From positions 1-5,723 of the forward strand of contig JAEMRG010000135.1 of the NCBI GenBank assembly GCA_016463455.1: DNA of 5,723 nucleotides, in the 5' to 3' direction. The notes below the pieces were generated by a model that was not told the DNA's origin, did not search any database, and was given only the letters and a program-made list of their open reading frames with translations. Shown one piece after another: positions 1 through 5,723 of this stretch. The stretch's first letter is position 1. The number at the start of each line of letters is the position of its first letter. Source of the DNA: Rhodoferax sp. (GTDB lineage Bacteria; Pseudomonadota; Gammaproteobacteria; Burkholderiales; Burkholderiaceae_C). The position numbers and the translations under genes are program-made.

Positions 1-3
1 CCG

Positions 4-1047
4 ATGACTTCTCCCGCCCCCGCCGCATCGCCTTTGGGTCTGTCTCCCGCCGCCCAAGGCCGTATCGCTGCAGTGGTGACAATAACCATCTGGACCGCCT
101 TCATCGTGATCGCCCGCGCCACGGCCGACCCTGCACGCGGAGGCACACTCTTGCCTTTGGATGTGGTCTATGCCCGCCTGTGGGGCGCGGCGCTGGTCTT
201 GCTACCTTGGGGCTGGTGGATGACGCGCACGGCCCGCAAGCAGTTGGACCCGCTTGCGCCGGGGCGCGGCTCGCTCGGCGGCGTCTCGCCCTTGCCCTGG
301 GCCATTACCTGGCGCATCGGTTTGTTTGGTGGCTTGCTCTACGCCACACTGGCCTATAGCGGCTTCGCTTTCGCACCAGCGGCCCATGCTTCGGTGCTGT
401 TGCCCGGCAGCCTGCCCTTGTGGACCACCTTGCTCGCTCTGCTGCTATTGGGAGAGCGCATACGCTGGGGCCGTGCATTGGGCTTGGGTTTGATCGTTTG
501 CGGCGATGCCCTGGTGGGTGGCGCCAGCCTGTTGAATGCGTTTGACGGCAGCGGCGTTTGGCGTGGTGATGTTTTGTTTGTGCTGGCGGCCATGTGTTGG
601 TCCATGTACAGCGTGTTGGTGCGCCGCTTTGTCTTGGACGCGGTGCAGGCTACCATTGGCATCACTGCTTTCGCTTTTGTCATGTTCGTTCCGGCCTATA
701 CCCTGGCTTGTCTGATGGGGTGGTTGCCCGGCCAGGTATTGCACGCGCCCTGGCGCGAAATTGTGTTTCAGATGGGCTTTCAAGGTGTCGGCTCGGTCGT
801 AGTTTCGGGCATCGGCTTTACCAAAATGATTCAGTACTACGGCCCGGTGCGTTCCACCATGATGACAGCGGTGGTGCCCGGCCTGTCTGCTTTGTGCGCA
901 GCCTTGTTTTTGGGCGAGCCCCTGCATTGGAACGTGTTGGCTGGCCTGGCGCTGGTCAGCTGCGGCATTGTGTTTGGCGTACGCAAAGTGGCTCAGACCC
1001 CGGCAGCGCTCATGCCCGTGCCGGATGTAGCCCTTCATAAGCCCTGA
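4..1047 (+). CDS. DMT-superfamily (EamA) inner-membrane transporter
   Basis: This 347-residue protein looks like a drug/metabolite transporter of the EamA (RhaT/YdcZ-like) type, a secondary carrier in the inner membrane. The substrate cannot be told from sequence; relatives export amino acids, metabolites or drugs. About ten hydrophobic segments are visible, beginning near residues 21-40 and 53-73 and ending near 311-326. They form two repeated EamA halves. Each half ends with the family's typical Gly-Glu turn before its last helix: G150-E151 followed by a helix to about 172, and G304-E305 followed by a helix to about 326. A Pro/Ala-rich N-terminus of about 18 residues and a polar loop near 75-98 lie outside the membrane segments. 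Only three bases precede the ATG, so the ribosome-binding site cannot be judged and the true start could lie upstream. The stop is 14 bases before tsaB, so co-transcription is likely. The family call is solid; a specific function is not. Confidence 0.9.
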   Translation: MTSPAPAASPLGLSPAAQGRIAAVVTITIWTAFIVIARATADPARGGTLLPLDVVYARLWGAALVLLPWGWWMTRTARKQLDPLAPGRGSLGGVSPLPWAITWRIGLFGGLLYATLAYSGFAFAPAAHASVLLPGSLPLWTTLLALLLLGERIRWGRALGLGLIVCGDALVGGASLLNAFDGSGVWRGDVLFVLAAMCWSMYSVLVRRFVLDAVQATIGITAFAFVMFVPAYTLACLMGWLPGQVLHAPWREIVFQMGFQGVGSVVVSGIGFTKMIQYYGPVRSTMMTAVVPGLSALCAALFLGEPLHWNVLAGLALVSCGIVFGVRKVAQTPAALMPVPDVALHKP

Positions 1048-1061
1048 AACGCTTGCCAAGC

Positions 1062-1913
1062 ATGCACCTTCTGGCCTTTGACACCAGTACCGACGCGCTT
1101 AGCGTGGCCGTGCTGCGCAGCGGCCCGGCGGGCCCTACGTACTGGCAGCACCAGGGAGAGGGCGGCGCGGCCGCCTCGGGCAGTCTGATAGCCGCCATCC
1201 TGGACTTACTGCGCCAAGCCGATCTGCGCTTGCAGGACCTGGACGCTATTTGCTTTGGCAGCGGGCCTGGTTCGTTTACCGGTTTGCGCACCGCCTGTTC
1301 GGTGGCCCAGGGGCTGGCCTATGGCGCGGGGGTCCCGGTCTTGCCCGTGTCCTCTTTACTGGCTTTGGCGCAAAGTGCCCGGGCAGCCCATGCACCGCAG
1401 GCCACCCAGGGTTGCGTGAGCGCTTTGCTCGATGCCCGCATGGACGAGGTCTATGCCGCCACCTACGCATTTGCCGACGACGTATGGACCCTATTGCAAG
1501 CGCCTTGCCTTTTGGCACCCGAGCAAGTGGTGGCCTGGGCGCAGTCTGCTGCAAGTTCGACGCCCGGTGGGGGCGACACGCAGCCTAGGCAGGTGCCAGC
1601 TTGGCGCGCCTGGGCCGGCAATGTATTTGCCAGCTATGGTGAGCGTCTGGCTGCACCGGCGGGCCTGTTCTGTTGCGAAGCGTTACCACAGGCTATGGCG
1701 CTATTGCAAGTGGCTCCGGCCTTGATCGCTGCGGGTGGCTGCGTAGCGCCCGATCAGGCTTTGCCTTTGTATGTGCGCGACAAAGTCGCCAAGACCACGG
1801 GCGAACGGGCTTTGGAGAAAGCCCACAAAGCGGGCCTAGCCCCAATGGAGGCGGCCCCCGCTGCCGCGCATATGGACCCTTTTGCAAGGCATGCGCAGGC
1901 ACCCGGGCCCTAA
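1062..1913 (+). CDS. tsaB: tRNA N6-threonylcarbamoyladenosine (t6A37) biosynthesis protein TsaB
   Basis: TsaB (YeaZ) is the non-catalytic ASKHA-fold partner that binds TsaD, with TsaE, to transfer threonylcarbamoyl to A37 of ANN-decoding tRNAs in the cytoplasm. Diagnostic features are the N-terminal LLAFDTSTDALSVAV strand (residues 3-17), the hallmark GSGPGSFTGLRTACSVAQGL (66-85), LDARMDEVYAATY (123-135) and the closing PLYVRDKVAKTT (235-246). The frame is open from a TTG at 1053, but ATG 1062 places the first strand right at the N-terminus, as in family members, so I chose it. No convincing Shine-Dalgarno sequence precedes it; translation may be coupled to the transporter gene 14 bases upstream. 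At 283 residues it is longer than E. coli TsaB (231). The extra length is a Gly/Pro/Gln-rich insert around 161-180 and an Ala-rich tail of about 35 residues after TTGER (245-249). The tail's coding sequence runs into the rimI start region. Confidence 0.95.
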   Translation: MHLLAFDTSTDALSVAVLRSGPAGPTYWQHQGEGGAAASGSLIAAILDLLRQADLRLQDLDAICFGSGPGSFTGLRTACSVAQGLAYGAGVPVLPVSSLLALAQSARAAHAPQATQGCVSALLDARMDEVYAATYAFADDVWTLLQAPCLLAPEQVVAWAQSAASSTPGGGDTQPRQVPAWRAWAGNVFASYGERLAAPAGLFCCEALPQAMALLQVAPALIAAGGCVAPDQALPLYVRDKVAKTTGERALEKAHKAGLAPMEAAPAAAHMDPFARHAQAPGP

Positions 1914-2376
1914 AGCGCTGGAGCGCGCCGAGGTGCGCTTGTCGGCCCTGGACTTGCCCAGCCTGGCGCGGGTGATGGAGGTGGAGCAACGCGCCTATGC
2001 ACACCCTTGGTCACGCGCCAATTTCAGCGATGTATTGCAAAGCGGCTACCACGCGCGCCTGCTGCTTGGAGGCGATACGCTGCTGGGCTACTTCGTGGTC
2101 ATGCCGGGCGTACAGGAGGCGCATCTGCTCAACATCACCGTGGACCCTAGCTACCAGGGCCAGGGCTGGGGCCGCTTGATGCTGGACGCCGCGCGTTTGT
2201 GGGCTGTGAGCGAAGCGGCGCGCATCTTGTGGCTGGAGGTGCGTGTGGGCAATACCCGGGCCATCAAGGTCTATCAAAGCCATGGCTTTGAAGTGGTCGG
2301 ACAGCGCAAGGCTTATTACGCCGCTGGGCGCGGTCAGCGCGAGGATGCGCTGGTGATGCGCTTGCAACTTGGATAA
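1891..2376 (+). CDS. rimI: Ribosomal-protein-alanine N-acetyltransferase RimI (GNAT family)
   Basis: RimI is a GNAT enzyme that transfers acetyl from acetyl-CoA to a protein N-terminus, classically Ala1 of ribosomal protein S18. From ATG 1891 it has 161 residues. Visible features are VEQRAYAHPW (31-40), the strand NITVDP (81-86) leading into the acetyl-CoA loop Q89-G-Q-G-W-G94, the catalytic Glu in LWLEVR (E116), the Tyr in KVYQSHGF (Y128), and the C-terminal REDALVM (150-156). The Glu-Tyr spacing of 12 equals that of E103/Y115 in enterobacterial RimI. The start is uncertain. ATG 1891 overlaps tsaB by 23 bases and has AAGG only one base upstream, which is too close. TTG 1882 is also open. GTG 1933 lies 19 bases after the tsaB stop, has GGAG (1920-1923) nine bases upstream, and gives 147 residues with catalytic numbering (E102/Y114) almost equal to E. 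coli's. Next to tsaB it is in its usual setting. Confidence 0.93.
   Translation: MRRHPGPKALERAEVRLSALDLPSLARVMEVEQRAYAHPWSRANFSDVLQSGYHARLLLGGDTLLGYFVVMPGVQEAHLLNITVDPSYQGQGWGRLMLDAARLWAVSEAARILWLEVRVGNTRAIKVYQSHGFEVVGQRKAYYAAGRGQREDALVMRLQLG
1920..1935 (+). promoter_or_regulatory. Possible ribosome-binding site and GTG start for rimI
   Basis: GGAG at 1920-1923 is followed after nine bases by an in-frame GTG at 1933-1935. This is a better-spaced Shine-Dalgarno sequence than any in front of ATG 1891 or TTG 1882. The resulting 147-residue RimI matches the E. coli length (148). It would remove the overlap with tsaB. The short motif can occur by chance in GC-rich coding DNA, so this remains an alternative start, not a proven one. 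Confidence 0.4.
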
Positions 2377-2383
2377 TGGGCCC

Positions 2384-3199
2384 ATGCCGCTTTCTTTAGA
2401 CACCCGCCAACGCGCCATGCTCTTGGAGATGGGCGTGCGCGTTTGGTTGCCGGGCACCGATTTCGCACCAGCAGCACCGGCCGGCTTGGCGGCGCTCAGG
2501 CCCCTTTCCCAGAATCCTGAAAGGGCTGCAAGCCCAGCCGCTAGCCCTGGCCGCCTGCCCACGGTCCAACGCGGCGATGGCGCCAACGACCTGAGCCAAA
2601 TCGCCACCATGGACTGGGACGCTCTGGCGCGCACCGCCGCCGATTGCCAGGCCTGCGGTTTGTGCGCTGGGCGCAGCCACAGCATGCTCAGTGCCCAGGC
2701 CGGGCGGCGCGCGCGCTGGATGGTGGTGGGCGACCCGCCGGACGAAGACGAAGACGCAGCAGGCCAGCCCTTTACCGGCGAAGCAGGTCTGTTGCTGGCC
2801 AATATGCTCAAAGCCGTGGGCGCCACGCGCGGCGAACTGGCACCTGGCTTGGAAGCCGCCTACGTCACCAAAGTCAGCAAATGCCGCCCGCCCCAGGGCC
2901 GTGTGCCGCAGGCCGCCGAACTAGCCCAATGCGCCGCCTATTTGCAACGTGAAATTGCCCTGGTGCAACCGTCGGTGATTTTGGCTATGGGCCGTTTTGC
3001 CAACCAGGTATTGCTGCAAGAGCACCCGCAAGAAGCGGCACTGCCCTTGGGCCGCCAGCGCGGCAAGGTCTATCGTTACCAGGGCGTACCGGTGGTGGTG
3101 ACTTACACCCCGCAGGCCTTGCTGCGCCAAGCGGCGGACAAGGGCAAGGCCTGGGCTGATTTGTGCCTCGCGATGGACTTGTTGCAAACGCCGACCTGA
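2384..3199 (+). CDS. Family-4-type Fe-S uracil-DNA glycosylase with divergent active-site motifs
   Basis: Enzymes of this family excise uracil from DNA to start base-excision repair and carry a [4Fe-4S] cluster. The cluster ligands are visible: C88-X2-C91, C167 (in KCRPP) and C183, with 15 residues between the last two, as in Thermus family-4 enzymes. C94 is probably an extra, non-ligand cysteine. Other family landmarks are QPFTG (128-132), GLLLANMLKAVG (135-146), ILAMGRFANQVLL (199-211) and a C-terminal KAWADL (255-260). Two motifs are odd. Motif 1 reads GDPPDEDED (116-124) where the family usually has GEAPG-x-x-ED, and motif 2 reads YTPQALLR (241-248) where HPS or HPA is expected, so Thr242 replaces the usual His. 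A segment of about 75 residues precedes the core: RQRAMLLEMGVRVW (8-21), then a Pro/Ala-rich linker. ATG 2384 lies seven bases after the rimI stop; an upstream in-frame TTG at 2369 is less likely. The family is clear; activity on uracil is uncertain. Confidence 0.88.
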   Translation: MPLSLDTRQRAMLLEMGVRVWLPGTDFAPAAPAGLAALRPLSQNPERAASPAASPGRLPTVQRGDGANDLSQIATMDWDALARTAADCQACGLCAGRSHSMLSAQAGRRARWMVVGDPPDEDEDAAGQPFTGEAGLLLANMLKAVGATRGELAPGLEAAYVTKVSKCRPPQGRVPQAAELAQCAAYLQREIALVQPSVILAMGRFANQVLLQEHPQEAALPLGRQRGKVYRYQGVPVVVTYTPQALLRQAADKGKAWADLCLAMDLLQTPT

Positions 3200-3230
3200 A
3201 ACCGTTCCAGGGTTTAGGTATTGCCCGTTA

Positions 3231-3257
3231 AAGCGCTAATGCGCTTGCCTTAAGCGC
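3231..3257. terminator. Alternating inverted repeats between convergent genes; possible weak bidirectional terminator
   Basis: The 50-base gap between the glycosylase stop and the uvrA stop contains AAGCGC (3231-3236), GCGCTT (3241-3246) and AAGCGC (3252-3257). The first two form a perfect 6-bp stem with the loop TAAT; the last two form an equal stem with a 5-base loop. The third copy overlaps the uvrA stop codon. No run of T follows on the + strand, and only TTT follows on the - strand, so intrinsic termination is not well supported. Position between two convergent ends is the main argument. Confidence 0.35.
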
Positions 3258-5723
3258 GCCGCTGCAACACCCGCTGCAAATAGGTGCCGGTAAAACTGCC
3301 GGGTGTGGCGGCGATGTCCTCGGGCGTGCCGGCTGCTACCAAGGTGCCGCCGCCAGAGCCGCCTTCGGGGCCCATGTCGATCACCCAGTCTGCGGTTTTG
3401 ATGACGTCCAGGTTGTGCTCGATCACCACAATCGTGTTGCCCGCATCGCGCAACTGGTGCAACACCTTGAGCAGCAGGGCGATGTCGGCAAAGTGCAAGC
3501 CGGTCGTGGGTTCGTCCAGGATGTACAGCGTGCGACCGGTGTCGCGTTTGGACAATTCGAGCGCCAGCTTCACGCGCTGCGCCTCGCCGCCTGAAAGCGT
3601 GGTGGCCGACTGGCCCAGGCGGATATAGCTCAGGCCCACGTCCATCAGGGTTTGCAGCTTGCGCGCCAGCGTGGGTACGGCCTGAAAAAAGTCCAGCGCC
3701 GCATCCACCGTCAGGTCCAGGATGTGGGCGATGTTTTTCCCCTTGTAGAGCACCTCCAGGGTCTCTCGGTTGTAACGCTGCCCCGCGCAAACATCGCAGG
3801 GCACATACACATCGGGTAGGAAATGCATTTCCACTTTCACCATGCCGTCGCCCTGGCAAGCTTCGCAGCGCCCGCCGCCGCTGCCCGCCGGCACATTAAA
3901 GCTAAAGCGACCGGCGCCATAGCCGCGCTCGCGCGCCATCGGCACTTCGGCCATCAGCTCGCGGATGGGGGTAAACAAGCCGGTGTAAGTTGCCGGGTTG
4001 CTGCGTGGCGTACGGCCTATGGGCGACTGGTCCACGTTGATCACTTTGTCGAAATACTCGATGCCCTCGATGCTGTCGTGGGGCGCCGGTTCGTCGTGCG
4101 CACGGTGAATGGTGCGCGCTGCGGCGGCATACAAGGTGTCGTTGACCAGCGTGGATTTACCCGAGCCCGATACCCCTGTCACGCAGGTCAATAGTCCCAC
4201 CGGAAAGGCCACGCTGACGTTTTGCAAATTGTTGCCGCGCGCGCCCAGCACGCGAAGCGATTGCCATTCCCCCAGCGTGGCGCGGTGACGCGCTTCGCGC
4301 TCGGCGCGCCGCTCGGCCGCTGGGCTGGGCGCAAAGCGCGAGGGGTTTTTGGCTTGGTAGGCGACGCTCTCGACCGTCGGTAACCATGCGCGACGATGTT
4401 CAGGAATGGCGATTTGCAGCGCGCCCGACAGGTATTTGCCAGTCAAGGAGTTGGGGTTGTCGCGCACCTGCGCAAAGCTGCCCTGCGCCGTCACCTGCCC
4501 GCCGTGCAAACCGGCGCCCGGGCCCATGTCGATCACATAGTCAGCCGCGCGCATCATGTCCTCGTCATGCTCCACCACCAGCACGCTGTTGCCGATGTCG
4601 CGCAAATGCCGCAAGGTGCTGATCAGGCGGTCGTTGTCGCGCTGGTGCAGGCCGATGCTTGGCTCGTCCAGCACATACATCACACCCGTCAGGCCCGAGC
4701 CGATTTGGCTGGCCAGCCGTATGCGTTGCGACTCGCCGCCGCTCAGCGTTTCGGCGCTGCGCGAGAGGCTTAAGTAACTCAGGCCCACGTCGTTCAAAAA
4801 CTTCAGGCGCAGCCCGATTTCGCGCACCACCTTGGCCGCAATTTCGCCCTTGGAGCCGCGCAATTGCAGGCTTTCAAAATAGGTCTGCGCCTGCAGCAAG
4901 GTGCTTTGGCTGATTTCAAAAATCGCCCGCGCCTGGCTGCCTTCACCTACCTTCACATGGCGCGCCTCAGCCCGCAGGCGCGTACCCTTGCATTCGCCAC
5001 ACGGATGGGTGCTGCGCAGGCGCGCCAGGTCTTCGCGCACCAGGCTCGATTCGGTCTCGCGGTAACGCCGCTGCAAATTGGGCAGCACGCCTTCAAACGG
5101 GTGTTTTTTGCTGACCTTGCGGCCTTGCGAGTTGCCCGACTCCAGCACATAGCTGAACTTAATCTCTTCCTCACCCGAGCCGTGCAACACCGCGTCTTGC
5201 ACATGCGCTGGCAGGGCTTCAAAAGGCGCTTCCACATCAAACTTGTAATGCCGCGCCAGGCTCTCCAGCATGGCGAAGTAGTAACCGTTGCGCCTATCCC
5301 AACCTTTGATAGCGCCGCTGGCCAGGCTGAGCGAGGGAAAAGCCACCACCCGTGCCATATCAAAAATATCCTGCTGCCCCAGCCCGTCGCAAGCGGTGCA
5401 GGCGCCTACCGGCGAGTTGAAGGAAAACAAACGCGGCTCTAGCTCGCTGATGCTGTAGCTGCATAGCGGGCAGGCAAATTTGGCATTAAAGCGGTGCTCC
5501 ACCAGGCTGCCATCGGCGGCGCTGCTGTCCATTTCCATCGCGATAGCGCGGCCTGCAGCCAAGCGCAGCGCGGCTTCAAAGCTTTCGGCCAGGCGTTGTT
5601 GCAACTCGGGGCGGACTTTGAGCCGGTCTACCACCACGTCCACATCGTGTTTTTCGTTTTTCTTCAGGGTCGGTAAGTCTTGCGCTTCATACACCACGCC
5701 ATTGATGCGAAAACGCACATAGC
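3250..5723 (-). CDS. uvrA: Excinuclease ABC subunit A (UvrA), C-terminal part; 5' end beyond the window
   Basis: UvrA is the dimeric damage-sensing ATPase of nucleotide excision repair that loads UvrB onto lesions. About 823 codons are present, counted here from the GTG (Val) codon at 5718-5716. By comparison with E. coli, roughly the first 195-200 residues are missing, including the first Walker A. Visible in order are a zinc module C83-X2-C86-X20-C107-X2-C110, the CGEC pair (240-243), the ABC signature LSGGESQ (325-331), Walker B VLDEPSIGL (349-357) with H-loop VEHD (382-385), the second Walker A GVSGSGKST (515-523), the zinc finger C618-X2-C621-X19-C641-X2-C644, the second signature LSGGEAQ (708-714), Walker B ILDEPTTGL (733-741) and H-loop IEHN (766-769). 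All motifs look intact, so the protein should be functional. Compared with E. coli there is a longer Arg/Glu-rich linker between the halves (about 438-487) and a few extra residues before C618. The promoter, and any LexA box, would lie outside the window. Confidence 0.98.
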   Translation of the reverse strand, partial: YVRFRINGVVYEAQDLPTLKKNEKHDVDVVVDRLKVRPELQQRLAESFEAALRLAAGRAIAMEMDSSAADGSLVEHRFNAKFACPLCSYSISELEPRLFSFNSPVGACTACDGLGQQDIFDMARVVAFPSLSLASGAIKGWDRRNGYYFAMLESLARHYKFDVEAPFEALPAHVQDAVLHGSGEEEIKFSYVLESGNSQGRKVSKKHPFEGVLPNLQRRYRETESSLVREDLARLRSTHPCGECKGTRLRAEARHVKVGEGSQARAIFEISQSTLLQAQTYFESLQLRGSKGEIAAKVVREIGLRLKFLNDVGLSYLSLSRSAETLSGGESQRIRLASQIGSGLTGVMYVLDEPSIGLHQRDNDRLISTLRHLRDIGNSVLVVEHDEDMMRAADYVIDMGPGAGLHGGQVTAQGSFAQVRDNPNSLTGKYLSGALQIAIPEHRRAWLPTVESVAYQAKNPSRFAPSPAAERRAEREARHRATLGEWQSLRVLGARGNNLQNVSVAFPVGLLTCVTGVSGSGKSTLVNDTLYAAAARTIHRAHDEPAPHDSIEGIEYFDKVINVDQSPIGRTPRSNPATYTGLFTPIRELMAEVPMARERGYGAGRFSFNVPAGSGGGRCEACQGDGMVKVEMHFLPDVYVPCDVCAGQRYNRETLEVLYKGKNIAHILDLTVDAALDFFQAVPTLARKLQTLMDVGLSYIRLGQSATTLSGGEAQRVKLALELSKRDTGRTLYILDEPTTGLHFADIALLLKVLHQLRDAGNTIVVIEHNLDVIKTADWVIDMGPEGGSGGGTLVAAGTPEDIAATPGSFTGTYLQRVLQRRA

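Noticed and set aside
445..1059. A 204-codon open frame on the - strand opposite the transporter gene
   Set aside because: It lies opposite the transporter's coding frame, is rich in His/Gln/Arg without any recognisable domain, and is explained by GC-rich codon structure.
1491..1710. The direct repeat CTATTGCAAG at about 1491 and 1701 within tsaB
   Set aside because: Ten bases within coding sequence, in different protein contexts, with no associated structure. Taken as coincidence.
2376..2399. A seven-codon mini-ORF starting at the ATG that overlaps the rimI stop (TAATG)
   Set aside because: It could in principle be a coupling leader for the glycosylase gene, but it has no ribosome-binding site of its own and is out of frame with ATG 2384. 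Chance is the simplest explanation.
2011..2826. A 271-codon open frame on the - strand across rimI and the glycosylase gene
   Set aside because: It spans two well-supported genes, has low-complexity Ala/Arg/Ser composition and shows no family motif. It is a shadow frame.
3200..3249. A possible small gene or RNA between the glycosylase gene and uvrA
   Set aside because: Only 50 bases, with no start codon plus ribosome-binding site and no promoter-like pair. Only the short inverted repeats are notable.
3236..3859. A second - strand frame of 207 codons inside the uvrA 3' part
   Set aside because: It is the out-of-frame translation of uvrA (Arg/His/Gly-rich) and has no independent evidence.
4864..5442. 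A 192-codon open frame on the + strand opposite uvrA, with further frames of about 125 codons at 3823-4194 and 4396-4773
   Set aside because: All lie opposite conserved UvrA motifs, and their composition mirrors the UvrA codons. No separate start signals or domains are seen.

Overview
The window is ordinary, gene-dense chromosomal DNA from a GC-rich proteobacterium. Protein features (the tsaB-rimI-uracil-DNA glycosylase gene order, and UvrA and TsaB sequence character) fit Burkholderiales best, plausibly a Comamonadaceae-type betaproteobacterium. That placement rests on recalled family resemblance, not on a search. No tRNA, rRNA, CRISPR array, insertion sequence, phage gene or other mobile element is visible.

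Left part (4-3199, + strand): four closely packed genes that look like one transcription unit. First is a ten-helix DMT/EamA-family membrane transporter (4-1047). After 14 bases comes tsaB (1062-1913), a subunit of the machinery that makes N6-threonylcarbamoyladenosine on tRNA. It is followed, with overlap or near-contact, by rimI (about 1891-2376), an N-terminal protein acetyltransferase. Seven bases later comes a family-4 (Fe-S) uracil-DNA glycosylase (2384-3199). The transporter is functionally unrelated. The other three form a housekeeping group of tRNA modification, protein acetylation and base-excision repair.

Right part (3250-5723, - strand): the C-terminal four-fifths of uvrA, the damage-recognition ATPase of nucleotide excision repair. 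It converges on the glycosylase gene, and its 5' end lies beyond the window. The 50-base gap between the two stop codons holds a small set of alternating inverted repeats that may act as a weak bidirectional terminator. There is no other non-coding stretch of any size.

No new biological system is visible. The points most worth a second look are the altered active-site motifs of the uracil-DNA glycosylase (Thr where family 4 normally has the motif-2 His, and an unusual motif 1), the rimI start, the linker and zinc-module insertions in UvrA, and the three-copy inverted repeat between the convergent genes.
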